Below, one piece after another: positions 1 to 7,401 of a DNA stretch of 9,006 nt. The stretch is from JBDIBB01 sp039812685. GTDB taxonomy: Bacteria; Acidobacteriota; Vicinamibacteria; Vicinamibacterales; JAFNAJ01. The notes beneath the pieces were generated by a model. That model saw nothing but the letters and a program-made list of their open reading frames with translations. It was not told where the DNA came from and did not search any database. The position numbers and the translations under genes are program-made. The stretch's first letter is position 1, and each line of letters opens with the position of its first letter. The stretch lies in NCBI GenBank assembly GCA_039812685.1, contig JBDIBB010000152.1:1-9006 (forward strand), read 5' to 3'.

Positions 1-1
1 C

Positions 2-1711
2 GCGCGCATCCTGGCCGCGCTCACCGATCGGCCCGCCAGCCAGTACGCGCTGCTGTGGCGCGACGTGTCGCCCGACGATGCGCAACGGGTGCGCGCCCTG
101 CGCCAGAGCGGCATCTACGTGGAAGCCGAATCGCGGCGTTTCTTCCCGAACCGCGAGCTGGCGGCGCACGTCATCGGCCACGTCAACGACAAGCAGGTCG
201 GGCTGACCGGCGTGGAGCGGGCCTACGACGGCGACATCCGCGGCCGGGACGGGCACCGCCTCGTGCTGCGCGACGGCTGGAACCGCGATTTCGACAGCAT
301 CGAGCAGCCGGCCACCTTCGGCGCGAGCCTCGAGCTCACCATCGATCGCCCGTTGCAGGTGATCGCCGAGGAGGCCCTCGCCTGGGGCGTGCGCGAATAC
401 GGCGCGAAGGGCGGCGTCGCGATCCTCGCCGACCCCTACACCGGCGAGATCCTCGCCGTCGCCAGCCTGCCGACCTTCAACCCGAACGCCTTCACCCGCG
501 CCACCATCGGCAACGACCGCGACCGGGCGGTGCAGGACATCTACGAACCGGGATCCACGTTCAAGATCGTCACGGCCGCGGCCGCGCTCGAGACGAAGAC
601 GATGAGCGAGGACACGCCGGTGGACGTCCACGGCGGGTCGATCCAGATCGGATCGCGCGTCATCCGCGACGTGCACGCCTACTCGGGCAGCCTCCCGTTC
701 CGGCAGGTGATCGCCAAGTCGAGCAACGTCGGTGCGATCCGCATCGGCCGTGCCACCGGCGCGAAGGCGCTCGCCGAGTTCGCGCGCGCGTTCGGCTTCG
801 GGTGGCTGACCATCCGCGATCTCCCGTTCGCCTCGCGCGGCGCCATGCTCAAGCCGACCGACCGCTGGAGCGACAGCGCGCTGGCGTCGGTGGCGATGGG
901 CTACCAGGTGGGCGTGACGCCGGTGCAGATGATCGCGGCCGCCGGCGCCATCGCCAACGGCGGGCTGCTCTACGAGCCCCACGTGGTGCGCGCGGTCGTG
1001 GCGGGAGGCCAGCGCCGGCCCACGCCGATCCGCGCGCTGCATCGCGTGGTGTCGGCCGACACCGCCGCGCGTCTGACGGCGATCCTGGAAGAGGTGGTGG
1101 AGACCGGCACGGCGAAGGCCGCGCGGATCGACGGCTACACGATCGCCGGCAAGACCGGCACGGCGCGCAAGGCCGCCGTCGGCCGCCGGGGCTACACCGA
1201 CGAGTACAACGCCTCGTTCGTGGGCTTCGTGCCCAGCCGCGAGCCGGTGTTCAGCGCGCTGGTGGTCATCGACGCGCCGAGGGGCAAGGGCATCTACGGG
1301 GGCACGGTCGCCGCGCCGGTGTTCAAGCGCATGGTGGAGGCCGCGCTGCGGTATCGCGGCGTGGCGCCCAACGTCGACACCGCCAGCGTGGGCCGGGTCC
1401 TGGTCGCCACGCGCCGCGACGGCCAGTCCGTCAACCCGGCGAGCCTCGTGCAGCCGGCGGGCGCTGTGGCCTCCCAGGTCGAGATGCAGTCCGGGTCGCT
1501 TCCCGGCGTCATGCCGGACGTGCGCCGGCTCGCCGCGCGCGAGGCCCTGCGCCGTCTCACCCGGCTGGGCCTCGAAGTGCGCATGACGGGCCACGGCGTG
1601 GTGATCTCACAGGACGTGCCGCCGGGAACGCCCGTCGAGCCCGGTGGCGTCTGCACGCTGCGGCTTGCGCGCACGGTCCCGGGAGAACCGGCCCCGGGGG
1701 CGGCGCCATGA
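2..1711 (+). CDS. ftsI: FtsI/PBP2-type peptidoglycan D,D-transpeptidase with a C-terminal PASTA domain (5' end outside window)
   Basis: Class B penicillin-binding protein that cross-links septal peptidoglycan, membrane-anchored with its catalytic domain outside the cytoplasmic membrane. The frame is open to the left edge, so the N-terminal anchor is missing; 569 residues are visible. The first ~110 residues match the PBP dimerisation domain (ESRRFFPN, then HVIGHVN and GLTGVE). The transpeptidase domain has all three penicillin-binding motifs: PGSTFK with the catalytic Ser at 554-556, SSN at 719-727, and KTGTA from 1151. After a linker, 1511 to about 1670 encodes one PASTA domain (MPDVRRL..AREALRRL..LGLEV...VVISQDVPPGTPVEPGG). 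PASTA domains are known in PBPs of Gram-positives and of some Gram-negative phyla; here it would be extracytoplasmic. The TGA overlaps the murE ATG (ATGA, 1708-1711). An in-frame GTG at 65 is internal, because homology continues upstream of it. The assignment to the division PBP rather than an elongation PBP rests on the dcw position. Confidence 0.95.
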   Translation, partial: ARILAALTDRPASQYALLWRDVSPDDAQRVRALRQSGIYVEAESRRFFPNRELAAHVIGHVNDKQVGLTGVERAYDGDIRGRDGHRLVLRDGWNRDFDSIEQPATFGASLELTIDRPLQVIAEEALAWGVREYGAKGGVAILADPYTGEILAVASLPTFNPNAFTRATIGNDRDRAVQDIYEPGSTFKIVTAAAALETKTMSEDTPVDVHGGSIQIGSRVIRDVHAYSGSLPFRQVIAKSSNVGAIRIGRATGAKALAEFARAFGFGWLTIRDLPFASRGAMLKPTDRWSDSALASVAMGYQVGVTPVQMIAAAGAIANGGLLYEPHVVRAVVAGGQRRPTPIRALHRVVSADTAARLTAILEEVVETGTAKAARIDGYTIAGKTGTARKAAVGRRGYTDEYNASFVGFVPSREPVFSALVVIDAPRGKGIYGGTVAAPVFKRMVEAALRYRGVAPNVDTASVGRVLVATRRDGQSVNPASLVQPAGAVASQVEMQSGSLPGVMPDVRRLAAREALRRLTRLGLEVRMTGHGVVISQDVPPGTPVEPGGVCTLRLARTVPGEPAPGAAP

Positions 1712-3276
1712 CGTTGCGCGGCCTCGTCGAGCGGCTGGCGCAGTGCATGACGATCGCGGGACACGAGGCCGCGGCGCCCGCCGCGCTCGATCGCCGCGTG
1801 ACCGCCGTCGCCTACGATTCGCGGCGCGCGGCCCTGGGCGCCGTCTTCTTCGCCCTGCGGGGCCAGCATGCCGACGGGGCGCTCTACGCGGAGCAGGCCG
1901 TCTCGCGCGGCGCCATCGCGGTGATTGCCGAGACGCCGGCTCCGCCGGCGCCGCCCGCACACCCAGTGCCATGGCTCGTGGTGGGCGATGCCCGGCTCGC
2001 GCTCGCCGAAGCGGCGGCCGCCTTCTACCGCCATCCGGCCGAGGAACTGTTGACGCTCGGCGTCACCGGCACCAACGGGAAGACGACCACCACGTACCTG
2101 CTCGCCTCGATCTTCGATGCCGCCGGCTACCGCTGCGGCCGCATCGGCACCATCGGCTACCGCATCGGGCTCGTCGAGCACGAATCGGGCCGGACGACGC
2201 CGGAAGCCCCCGACCTCCAGCGCATGCTGCGCGAGATGGTGGATGCCCGCTGCGCGGCGTGCGCGATGGAAGTGTCCTCGCACGCGCTCGCCCTGCGCCG
2301 CGTCGACGGCATGCGGTTCTCGGCGGGTGTCTTCACCAACCTCACCCGGGACCACCTCGACTTCCATCACGGCATGGAAGCCTACTTCCAGGCCAAGCGG
2401 CGGCTCTTCGACCTGCTCGGGCCGGGGGCGCCGGCGATCACCAACGCCGACGACGCCTACGGCGCGCGCCTGGCCCGTGAGTGGCCGGGCGCGGTCACCT
2501 TCGGCCTCGACGCGGCCGCCGACGTGACGGTCTCGCGGCTCGAGATGACCATCCACGGCACGACGGGCGAGATCCGCACGCCGCGAGGGCCCATCCGCCT
2601 GCAGTCGGGGCTGGTCGGCCGTCCCAACGTGTCGAACATCCTCGCCGCGGCGGCCGTGGCCGTCGCGCTGGAACTGCCGCAGGACGCCATCGGCCAGGGG
2701 ATCGCCGAGACCGGCAGCGTGCCCGGCCGCTTCCAGATGGTGGCCGATCCCGGCGACGACATCGCGGTGGTGGTCGACTACGCCCACACCGACGATGCCC
2801 TCCGCAATCTGCTCGAGACGGCGCGGGCCCTCACCCGATGCCGTCTCGTGACGGTGTTCGGGTGCGGTGGCGATCGCGATCGCACCAAGCGCCCCCTGAT
2901 GGGCGCCATCGCCGCGCGGCTCAGCGATCGCGTGGTGCTCACTTCCGACAACCCGCGGTCGGAAGATCCACTCGAGATCATCGAGCAGATCAAGCGGGGC
3001 CTCGTCCCGCCGGAGCGTCCGGTGACGCGCCAGGGCCAGGCCGCGGCCCCGCCGCGGACGGTGCCGTGGACGGCCATCGCCGACCGTCGCGAGGCGATCG
3101 AGGACGCGGTGCGCGAAGCCGCGCCGGGCGACCTGGTGGTCGTCGCGGGCAAGGGGCACGAGCGAACCCAGACGATCGGCTCCCGGGTGCTGCCCTTCGA
3201 CGACGTGGCGGTGGCGCGCGAGGCGCTCGCCGCCCGGCGCCAGGCGAAGTCCCGCACGCCGGGGGGCGCCGCGTGA
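1708..3276 (+). CDS. murE: UDP-N-acetylmuramoyl-L-alanyl-D-glutamate--2,6-diaminopimelate ligase
   Basis: Cytoplasmic ATP-dependent Mur ligase that adds the third stem residue to UDP-MurNAc-L-Ala-D-Glu; 522 residues, a little longer than E. coli MurE (about 495). The N-terminal UDP-binding domain has YDSRRAALGAVFFALRG. The ATP P-loop is GTNGKTT (residues 121-127, K125). TTPEAPDLQ, EVSSHAL and NLTRDHLDFH follow. YFQAKRRLF places the probable carbamylated lysine at K230. The C-terminal domain has D414-N-P-R417, the signature of meso-diaminopimelate-specific enzymes, and GKGHE (481-485), also at the DAP site; lysine-adding enzymes lack DNPR. A Pro/Ala/Gln-rich stretch after DNPR (PPERPVTRQGQAAAPPRTVPW, near residues 436-456) is longer than in the E. 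coli enzyme and explains part of the extra length. The ATG lies inside the ftsI stop (ATGA) and no strong Shine-Dalgarno sequence is seen, so translational coupling to ftsI is likely. An in-frame ATG at 1747 would cut the N-terminal domain and is less likely. Confidence 0.97.
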   Translation: MTLRGLVERLAQCMTIAGHEAAAPAALDRRVTAVAYDSRRAALGAVFFALRGQHADGALYAEQAVSRGAIAVIAETPAPPAPPAHPVPWLVVGDARLALAEAAAAFYRHPAEELLTLGVTGTNGKTTTTYLLASIFDAAGYRCGRIGTIGYRIGLVEHESGRTTPEAPDLQRMLREMVDARCAACAMEVSSHALALRRVDGMRFSAGVFTNLTRDHLDFHHGMEAYFQAKRRLFDLLGPGAPAITNADDAYGARLAREWPGAVTFGLDAAADVTVSRLEMTIHGTTGEIRTPRGPIRLQSGLVGRPNVSNILAAAAVAVALELPQDAIGQGIAETGSVPGRFQMVADPGDDIAVVVDYAHTDDALRNLLETARALTRCRLVTVFGCGGDRDRTKRPLMGAIAARLSDRVVLTSDNPRSEDPLEIIEQIKRGLVPPERPVTRQGQAAAPPRTVPWTAIADRREAIEDAVREAAPGDLVVVAGKGHERTQTIGSRVLPFDDVAVAREALAARRQAKSRTPGGAA

Positions 3277-4682
3277 GCCGGCACTGGCCCCTCACCGCCG
3301 CGCGTCTTGCCGACGCCGCCGGCGGGCGCGTGATCGCCGGCGATCCGGACCGCGTGCTCGCGCGCCTGTCGATCGACTCCCGTACGCTGGCCGCGGGCGA
3401 GGCGTTCGTCGCGATTCGCGGCCCGCGGTTCGACGGACACGACTTCCTGCGCGAGGCGGTGGCGCGGGGAGCGTCGGCGCTCGTGGTGGACCGCGCCGCG
3501 GCCGTCGATGGCTGGCTGCCGGCGGGGCTGACCGTCGTGCTCGCCGGCGACACGGTTCGCGCGCTGCAGGACGCGGCGCGGCAGGTCAGGCACCACACCC
3601 GCGCGCGCGTGGTGGCGATCACGGGCAGCGCAGGAAAGACCACCACCAAGGAACTGGCCGCGGCGGTGGCCGCGACACGCTTCCGCACGCTGCGCAACGA
3701 GGGCAACCTCAACAACCACATCGGCCTGCCACTGTCGCTGCTCGGGTTGCAGGACGGATACGAGGTCGCCGTCGTCGAGTTCGGCATGAACCACGCCGGC
3801 GAACTGCGGCAACTGGTGGCCGTGGCCACGCCCGACGTGCGCGTGTGGACCAACGTCGGAACGGCGCACATCGAGTTCTTCGGCAGCCAGGACGCCATCG
3901 CCGAGGCCAAGGCGGAGATCCTCGATGGCGCCACGCGCGACACCGTCTTCGTGGCCAACGCCGACGATCCGCGGGTGTTGGCGCGCGTGCGCGGGTTTCC
4001 AGGACCGACGATCACCTTCGCGCTGGCGGGCGGCGCCGACGTGCACCCGGTCTCCGTGCAGCAGCACGGCGTGAGCGGCACCGGGGCCCACGTTCGCACG
4101 CCGCACGGCGAGATGTCTCTTGCGCTCGCCCTGCCGGGGCGTGCCAACCTCGCGAACGCGCTGGCGGCCATCGCCGTGGGGCTCGCGCTCGGCGTGCCGA
4201 TCGAGGCGATGGGGCCGGCGCTGCGCGAGGCGAAACCGGCCGCGCGCCGCGGCGAACTGCGGCACGGGCCGCGCGACGTGCTCGTCTACGACGACTGCTA
4301 CAACGCCAGCCCCGACGCGCTCGAGCAGGCGCTTGACACGGTGGCCGCCGACGGCTCGGGCCGGCGCCGCGTCGCGTTCCTCGGCGAGATGCTCGAACTG
4401 GGCGAGGCGGCCGACGCGCTGCACCGCCGGTGCGGGCGCGCGGCGGCGCGAGCCGGCGTGGCGGAACTGATCACCGTGGGCGGGCCGGCCGCGCAGGCGC
4501 TGGGCGCGGCCGCCGTGGCCGAGGGCGTGCCGGCCGCGCGCGCACACCACTTCGCCACGAGCGCGGAGGCGGCCGACGCGGCGCGCGACATCGTGGCCCC
4601 CGGGGATCTCGTGCTCGTGAAGGGATCGCGCGGCACGCGCATGGAGCGCGTCGTCGAGCGTCTGCAGGGAGGGGCCGACTGA
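3273..4682 (+). CDS. murF: UDP-N-acetylmuramoyl-tripeptide--D-alanyl-D-alanine ligase
   Basis: Last cytoplasmic Mur ligase; it joins D-Ala-D-Ala to the UDP-MurNAc-tripeptide made by MurE, using ATP. At 469 residues it is close to the usual family length (about 450). The N-terminal domain carries LSIDSRTLAAGEAFVAIRG and FDGHDFL. The P-loop is GSAGKTT (118-124, K122). The MurF hallmarks EGNLNNHIGLPLSLL (from E143) and EFGMNHAGE (from E169) follow, then TNVGTAHIEFFGS and AKAEIL. The C-terminal domain has YDDCYNASPDA (from Y339), FLGEMLELG and the terminal VLVKGSRGTRME. The start is the GTG whose last two bases open the murE TGA (GTGA, 3273-3276), preceded by a run of Gs. The frame is open further upstream, but that stretch overlaps murE and shows no MurF homology. 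Its 3' end shares one base with mraY (TGATG). MurF is the clear call; it should not be confused with MurE, since DNPR is absent. Confidence 0.97.
   Translation: MSRHWPLTAARLADAAGGRVIAGDPDRVLARLSIDSRTLAAGEAFVAIRGPRFDGHDFLREAVARGASALVVDRAAAVDGWLPAGLTVVLAGDTVRALQDAARQVRHHTRARVVAITGSAGKTTTKELAAAVAATRFRTLRNEGNLNNHIGLPLSLLGLQDGYEVAVVEFGMNHAGELRQLVAVATPDVRVWTNVGTAHIEFFGSQDAIAEAKAEILDGATRDTVFVANADDPRVLARVRGFPGPTITFALAGGADVHPVSVQQHGVSGTGAHVRTPHGEMSLALALPGRANLANALAAIAVGLALGVPIEAMGPALREAKPAARRGELRHGPRDVLVYDDCYNASPDALEQALDTVAADGSGRRRVAFLGEMLELGEAADALHRRCGRAAARAGVAELITVGGPAAQALGAAAVAEGVPAARAHHFATSAEAADAARDIVAPGDLVLVKGSRGTRMERVVERLQGGAD
4667..4674 (+). promoter_or_regulatory. Ribosome binding site of mraY
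   Basis: The purine run GGGAGGGG contains GGAGG at 4668-4672, nine bases before the mraY ATG at 4682. It lies inside the last codons of murF. It is the best Shine-Dalgarno match at any annotated start here and supports ATG 4682 over the other in-frame starts. Confidence 0.7.
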
Positions 4683-5767
4683 TGCTCTACCACCTGCTGT
4701 TCCCGCTGCACGACACGATCTCGCTGCTCAACGTGACGCGCTACATCACGGTGCGCACGGCGCTGGCGACGATGACCGCGCTGGCCATCAGCCTGTTCCT
4801 CGGGCCGTGGCTCATCCGGCGACTGCGCGCGTTCCAGATCGGCCAGGTCATCCGGCAGGAAGGCCCGGCCAGTCACCGCGCCAAGGCCGGCACGCCCACG
4901 ATGGGCGGGCTGCTGATCCTCGCCGCGGCGCTGCTGCCGACGCTGCTCTGGGCCGACCTGACGAACCCCTACGTGTGGATCGCGGTGCTGTCGACCGCCG
5001 CCTTCGGCGCCATCGGGTTCGCCGACGACTACCTGAAGGTGACGCGCCGGTCGCACCACGGCCTGCGGCCACGCTACAAGATGGGGCTGCAGATCCTGGT
5101 GGGCGCCGCGGTGGGCGTCGCCGTCGTCCTGCTCGCGTCGGTCGACCTCTACAACACGCGGCTCATCTTCCCGTTCTTCAAGCGGCTGATCCCGGACCTC
5201 GGCTGGTTCTACGTGCTGTTTGCGACCTTCGTGCTGGTGGCCTGGTCCAACGCCGTGAACCTCACCGATGGCCTCGATGGCCTCGCCATCAGCACCTTCA
5301 CGGTGGCGGCGGCGGCCATGACGGCGCTCGCCTACATCACCGGCCACCGGGTCTTCGCCGACTACCTGCTCATCGTGCGCTTCGCGCCGGCGGCCGAACT
5401 CACGATCTTCTGCGGCGCGCTGGTGGGCGCCGGCCTCGGCTTCCTCTGGTACAACTCCTACCCCGCGGAAGTCTTCATGGGCGACGTCGGCTCGCTCGCG
5501 CTCGGCGGCGGGCTGGGGACGGTGGCCATCCTGATCAAGCAGGAACTCCTGCTGGTCATCGTCGGTGGCGTCTTCGTGATGGAAGCCGCCTCGGTCGTGC
5601 TGCAGGTGGCCTCCTTCAGGTTCCGCGGGCAGCGCATCTTCAGGATGGCGCCCCTGCACCATCACTTCGAACTGGCGGGCTGGAGCGAGCCGAAGGTGAT
5701 CACCCGGTTCCTCATCCTGGCGATCCTCTTCGCGCTGCTGAGCCTGACCACCCTCAAGCTGCGATGA
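4682..5767 (+). CDS. mraY: Phospho-N-acetylmuramoyl-pentapeptide-transferase (lipid I synthase)
   Basis: Integral membrane enzyme that transfers phospho-MurNAc-pentapeptide from the UDP precursor to undecaprenyl phosphate, giving lipid I. It is 361 residues, almost the same as E. coli MraY (360), with about ten hydrophobic segments spread over the length. Motifs in order: GTPTMGGLLIL; FADDYLKVT with the two catalytic-site aspartates D115 and D116; NAVNLTDGLDGLA (N190 to about A202); YNSYPAEVFMGDVGSLALGG with the third active-site aspartate D268; and APLHHHFELAGWSEPKV with the histidine triplet H326-H328, a MraY hallmark that separates it from WecA/TagO relatives. The ATG at 4682 shares its A with the murF TGA. 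The stop overlaps the murD ATG (ATGA, 5764-5767). Its substrate comes from MurF and its product goes to MurG, both encoded in this window. Confidence 0.98.
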   Translation: MLYHLLFPLHDTISLLNVTRYITVRTALATMTALAISLFLGPWLIRRLRAFQIGQVIRQEGPASHRAKAGTPTMGGLLILAAALLPTLLWADLTNPYVWIAVLSTAAFGAIGFADDYLKVTRRSHHGLRPRYKMGLQILVGAAVGVAVVLLASVDLYNTRLIFPFFKRLIPDLGWFYVLFATFVLVAWSNAVNLTDGLDGLAISTFTVAAAAMTALAYITGHRVFADYLLIVRFAPAAELTIFCGALVGAGLGFLWYNSYPAEVFMGDVGSLALGGGLGTVAILIKQELLLVIVGGVFVMEAASVVLQVASFRFRGQRIFRMAPLHHHFELAGWSEPKVITRFLILAILFALLSLTTLKLR

Positions 5768-7194
5768 AGGCGACGATGATGGAGGTGGACGTGGAACGGC
5801 CAGCCGGCAACCCGGCGCGCGAAGCGGAACTCGCCAGCCTGTCGGGCCGGCGCGTGCTGGTGGTGGGCGCGGCGCGCAGCGGGCTGGCGGCCGCCGCGTG
5901 GCTGGCGCGCCACCAGGCGCGCGTGACACTCGCCGACAGTCGCGACGACGCCGACGTCTCGGCGGTGGCCGGCACGGACGTTGCGGTGGAGCTCGGCCCG
6001 CACCGCGCCGAGACCTTCGCCGCCGCCGACCTGATCGTCTTGAGCCCCGGCGTGTCGCCGTGGATGCCGGTCGTACACGCCGCGCGGCTGCGCGGCACGT
6101 CCGTGATCGGCGAGCTGGAACTCGCCTCCCGGTTCCTGCGTGGACGGATCGTGGCGGTGACCGGCACGAAGGGCAAGTCGACGACGAGCACCCTCCTCGG
6201 GCGGATGCTGCGCGAGGGCGGCCTGCACGCGCTCGTGGGTGGCAACCTCGGGCCGGCTCTCAGCGGCCAGATCGACGAGTCGACCGAGCAGACCATCCAC
6301 GTGGTGGAGGCCAGCAGCTTCCAGCTCGAGACGACAGAGCGGTTCCACCCCTGGGTGGCGGTGTGCCTCAACTTCTCGCCCGATCACCTGGACCGGCACG
6401 TCACCGTGGCCGACTACCGGGCCGCCAAGGCGCGAGTCTTCGCGAACCAGCGCGAGCACGACGTCGCCGTCGTCAACGCCGACGATCCGGTGGTGATGCG
6501 CATGGCCGCGCATGGTCGCGCCCGCGTGGTGCCCTTCAGTCTGCACGACGGTCCGGAAGAGGGCTTCGGCGTGTCGCGCGCCACGATCGTGCACCGCTGG
6601 GCCGACGGGTCCGAGGCGCCGCTCGTGCCGTTGTCGGCCGTTCGCCTCCTCGGCGCCCACATGGTCGCCGACGTCGTGGCCGCCACCGCCGCGGCATGGC
6701 TCGCCGGCGTGCCCGGCGATGCCATCACGCGGGCCGTCGAAGGGTTCACCGGGCTGGAGCACGCGCTCGAGCTGGTGGCCGAGATCGACGGCGTTCGCTT
6801 CGTCAACGACTCGAAGGCCACCAACCTGGAGGCGGCGCAGCGCGCCCTCGAGAGCGTGCCGGGGGGCATCGTCGCCATCCTCGGCGGGCGATCCAAGGGC
6901 GGCGACTGGCGGCTGCTGCGGGACACGGTGCGCGCGCGCGTGCACGCCATCGTCGCCATCGGCGAGTCGGCTGGCGACGTGCAGCACGCCTTCGCCGGTC
7001 TGGTGCCGGTGCGCCTCGTGACGTCGATCGAGGCCGCTGTCGACGAGGCGGCATCGCTGGCCCCGGCCGGCGGCGTGGTGATGCTGGCCCCGGCGTGCGC
7101 CAGCTTCGACATGTTCCGCGACTACGCGGAGCGGGGGCTCGCCTTCAAGCGGGCCGTGCAACGACGGGAGGCGGCGCGCAACGGGCGCGCCTGA
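5764..7194 (+). CDS. murD: UDP-N-acetylmuramoyl-L-alanine--D-glutamate ligase
   Basis: Cytoplasmic ATP-dependent ligase that adds D-glutamate to UDP-MurNAc-L-Ala, upstream of MurE in the pathway; 476 residues from the first ATG against about 440 in E. coli. A Rossmann-like N-terminal domain (GRRVLVVGAARSGLAAAAWLA) follows about 28 residues of non-conserved leader. The P-loop is GTKGKST (134-140, K138). EASSFQLE (from E182) and NFSPDHLDRH (from N203) follow, and YRAAKARVF holds the likely carbamylated lysine K222. The C-terminal domain has NDSKATNLEAAQRAL (from N348), ILGGRSKGGDW and LAPACASFDMFRDYAERG. The start is uncertain: ATG 5764 overlaps the mraY stop but has no Shine-Dalgarno sequence; ATGs at 5776 and 5779 are also in frame; GTG 5791 has GGAGG just upstream. 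All give an intact enzyme. This is the last gene before the only sizeable gap in the window. Confidence 0.96.
   Translation: MKATMMEVDVERPAGNPAREAELASLSGRRVLVVGAARSGLAAAAWLARHQARVTLADSRDDADVSAVAGTDVAVELGPHRAETFAAADLIVLSPGVSPWMPVVHAARLRGTSVIGELELASRFLRGRIVAVTGTKGKSTTSTLLGRMLREGGLHALVGGNLGPALSGQIDESTEQTIHVVEASSFQLETTERFHPWVAVCLNFSPDHLDRHVTVADYRAAKARVFANQREHDVAVVNADDPVVMRMAAHGRARVVPFSLHDGPEEGFGVSRATIVHRWADGSEAPLVPLSAVRLLGAHMVADVVAATAAAWLAGVPGDAITRAVEGFTGLEHALELVAEIDGVRFVNDSKATNLEAAQRALESVPGGIVAILGGRSKGGDWRLLRDTVRARVHAIVAIGESAGDVQHAFAGLVPVRLVTSIEAAVDEAASLAPAGGVVMLAPACASFDMFRDYAERGLAFKRAVQRREAARNGRA
5781..5785 (+). promoter_or_regulatory. Possible ribosome binding site for an alternative murD start
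   Basis: GGAGG lies five bases before an in-frame GTG at 5791, inside the annotated 5' end of murD. Starting there would shorten MurD by nine residues, none of them in a conserved block. No comparable site precedes ATG 5764. The alternative is that ATG 5764 is used by coupling to mraY and this motif is chance, since it encodes Met-Glu-Val. Confidence 0.35.
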
Positions 7195-7214
7195 GTGGAC
7201 ATGACCAGCCGCCA

Positions 7215-7343
7215 CGTGAGCGGTGAGCAGTCATCAGCACGGCGGGAGCGGCGGGGAACCGGCCGCTGGGAAACGCAGGCTGCCCCGGTCTGCGAGGCCG
7301 GTGTCTTCGCCCGCCGCCGGCTGGTGACTGCTGATCGCTCACG
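7215..7343. repeat. Long imperfect palindrome filling most of the murD-ftsW gap
   Basis: The outer arms 7215-7238 and 7320-7343 are complementary over 24 bases: 21 Watson-Crick pairs, two G-T wobbles and one mismatch. The pairing resumes inside after one bulged base (7239): 7240-7245 with 7314-7319, then 7259-7264 with 7296-7301, and near the tip 7274-7278 (CGCAG) with 7290-7294 (CTGCG). As RNA the whole 129 bases could form one long interrupted hairpin. The left arm also holds two GTGAGC copies one base apart (7216-7221, 7223-7228). No T tract follows, so it is not a standard intrinsic terminator. It may be a dispersed palindromic element (REP-like or a small MITE), or a structured leader or processing site between murD and ftsW; the sequence alone does not decide. 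No direct target-site duplication is evident at its edges. The rest of the gap (7195-7214, 7344-7401) shows no convincing promoter. Confidence 0.7.
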
Positions 7344-7401
7344 GGCGATCGGCGGGTGTGTCGGATCCAACATGGCGGACCTGTAGCGTGGAACGACAAC
7401 G

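Noticed and set aside
1294..3159. Long minus-strand open frame opposite ftsI/murE (621 codons)
   Set aside because: It lies antisense to murE and the ftsI 3' end, is rich in Arg, Gly, His and Ala with no recognisable domain, and is explained by few stop codons in very GC-rich DNA.
4298..5929. Long minus-strand open frame opposite mraY (543 codons)
   Set aside because: It is antisense to a clear MraY; a low-complexity charged product and no motif mark it as a shadow.
7215..7343. Rho-independent terminator after murD
   Set aside because: The hairpin is far longer than a normal terminator and is not followed by a T-rich tract, so I describe it as a palindromic element.
7195..7386. Small + strand open frame in the murD-ftsW gap (63 codons)
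   Set aside because: It runs through the palindrome, has no ribosome binding site or recognisable sequence, and ends at the TAG that also closes the in-frame ATG upstream of ftsW.
7344..7401. Separate sigma-70-type promoter for ftsW
   Set aside because: I see no plausible -35/-10 pair here; a promoter may exist but the sequence does not support naming one.
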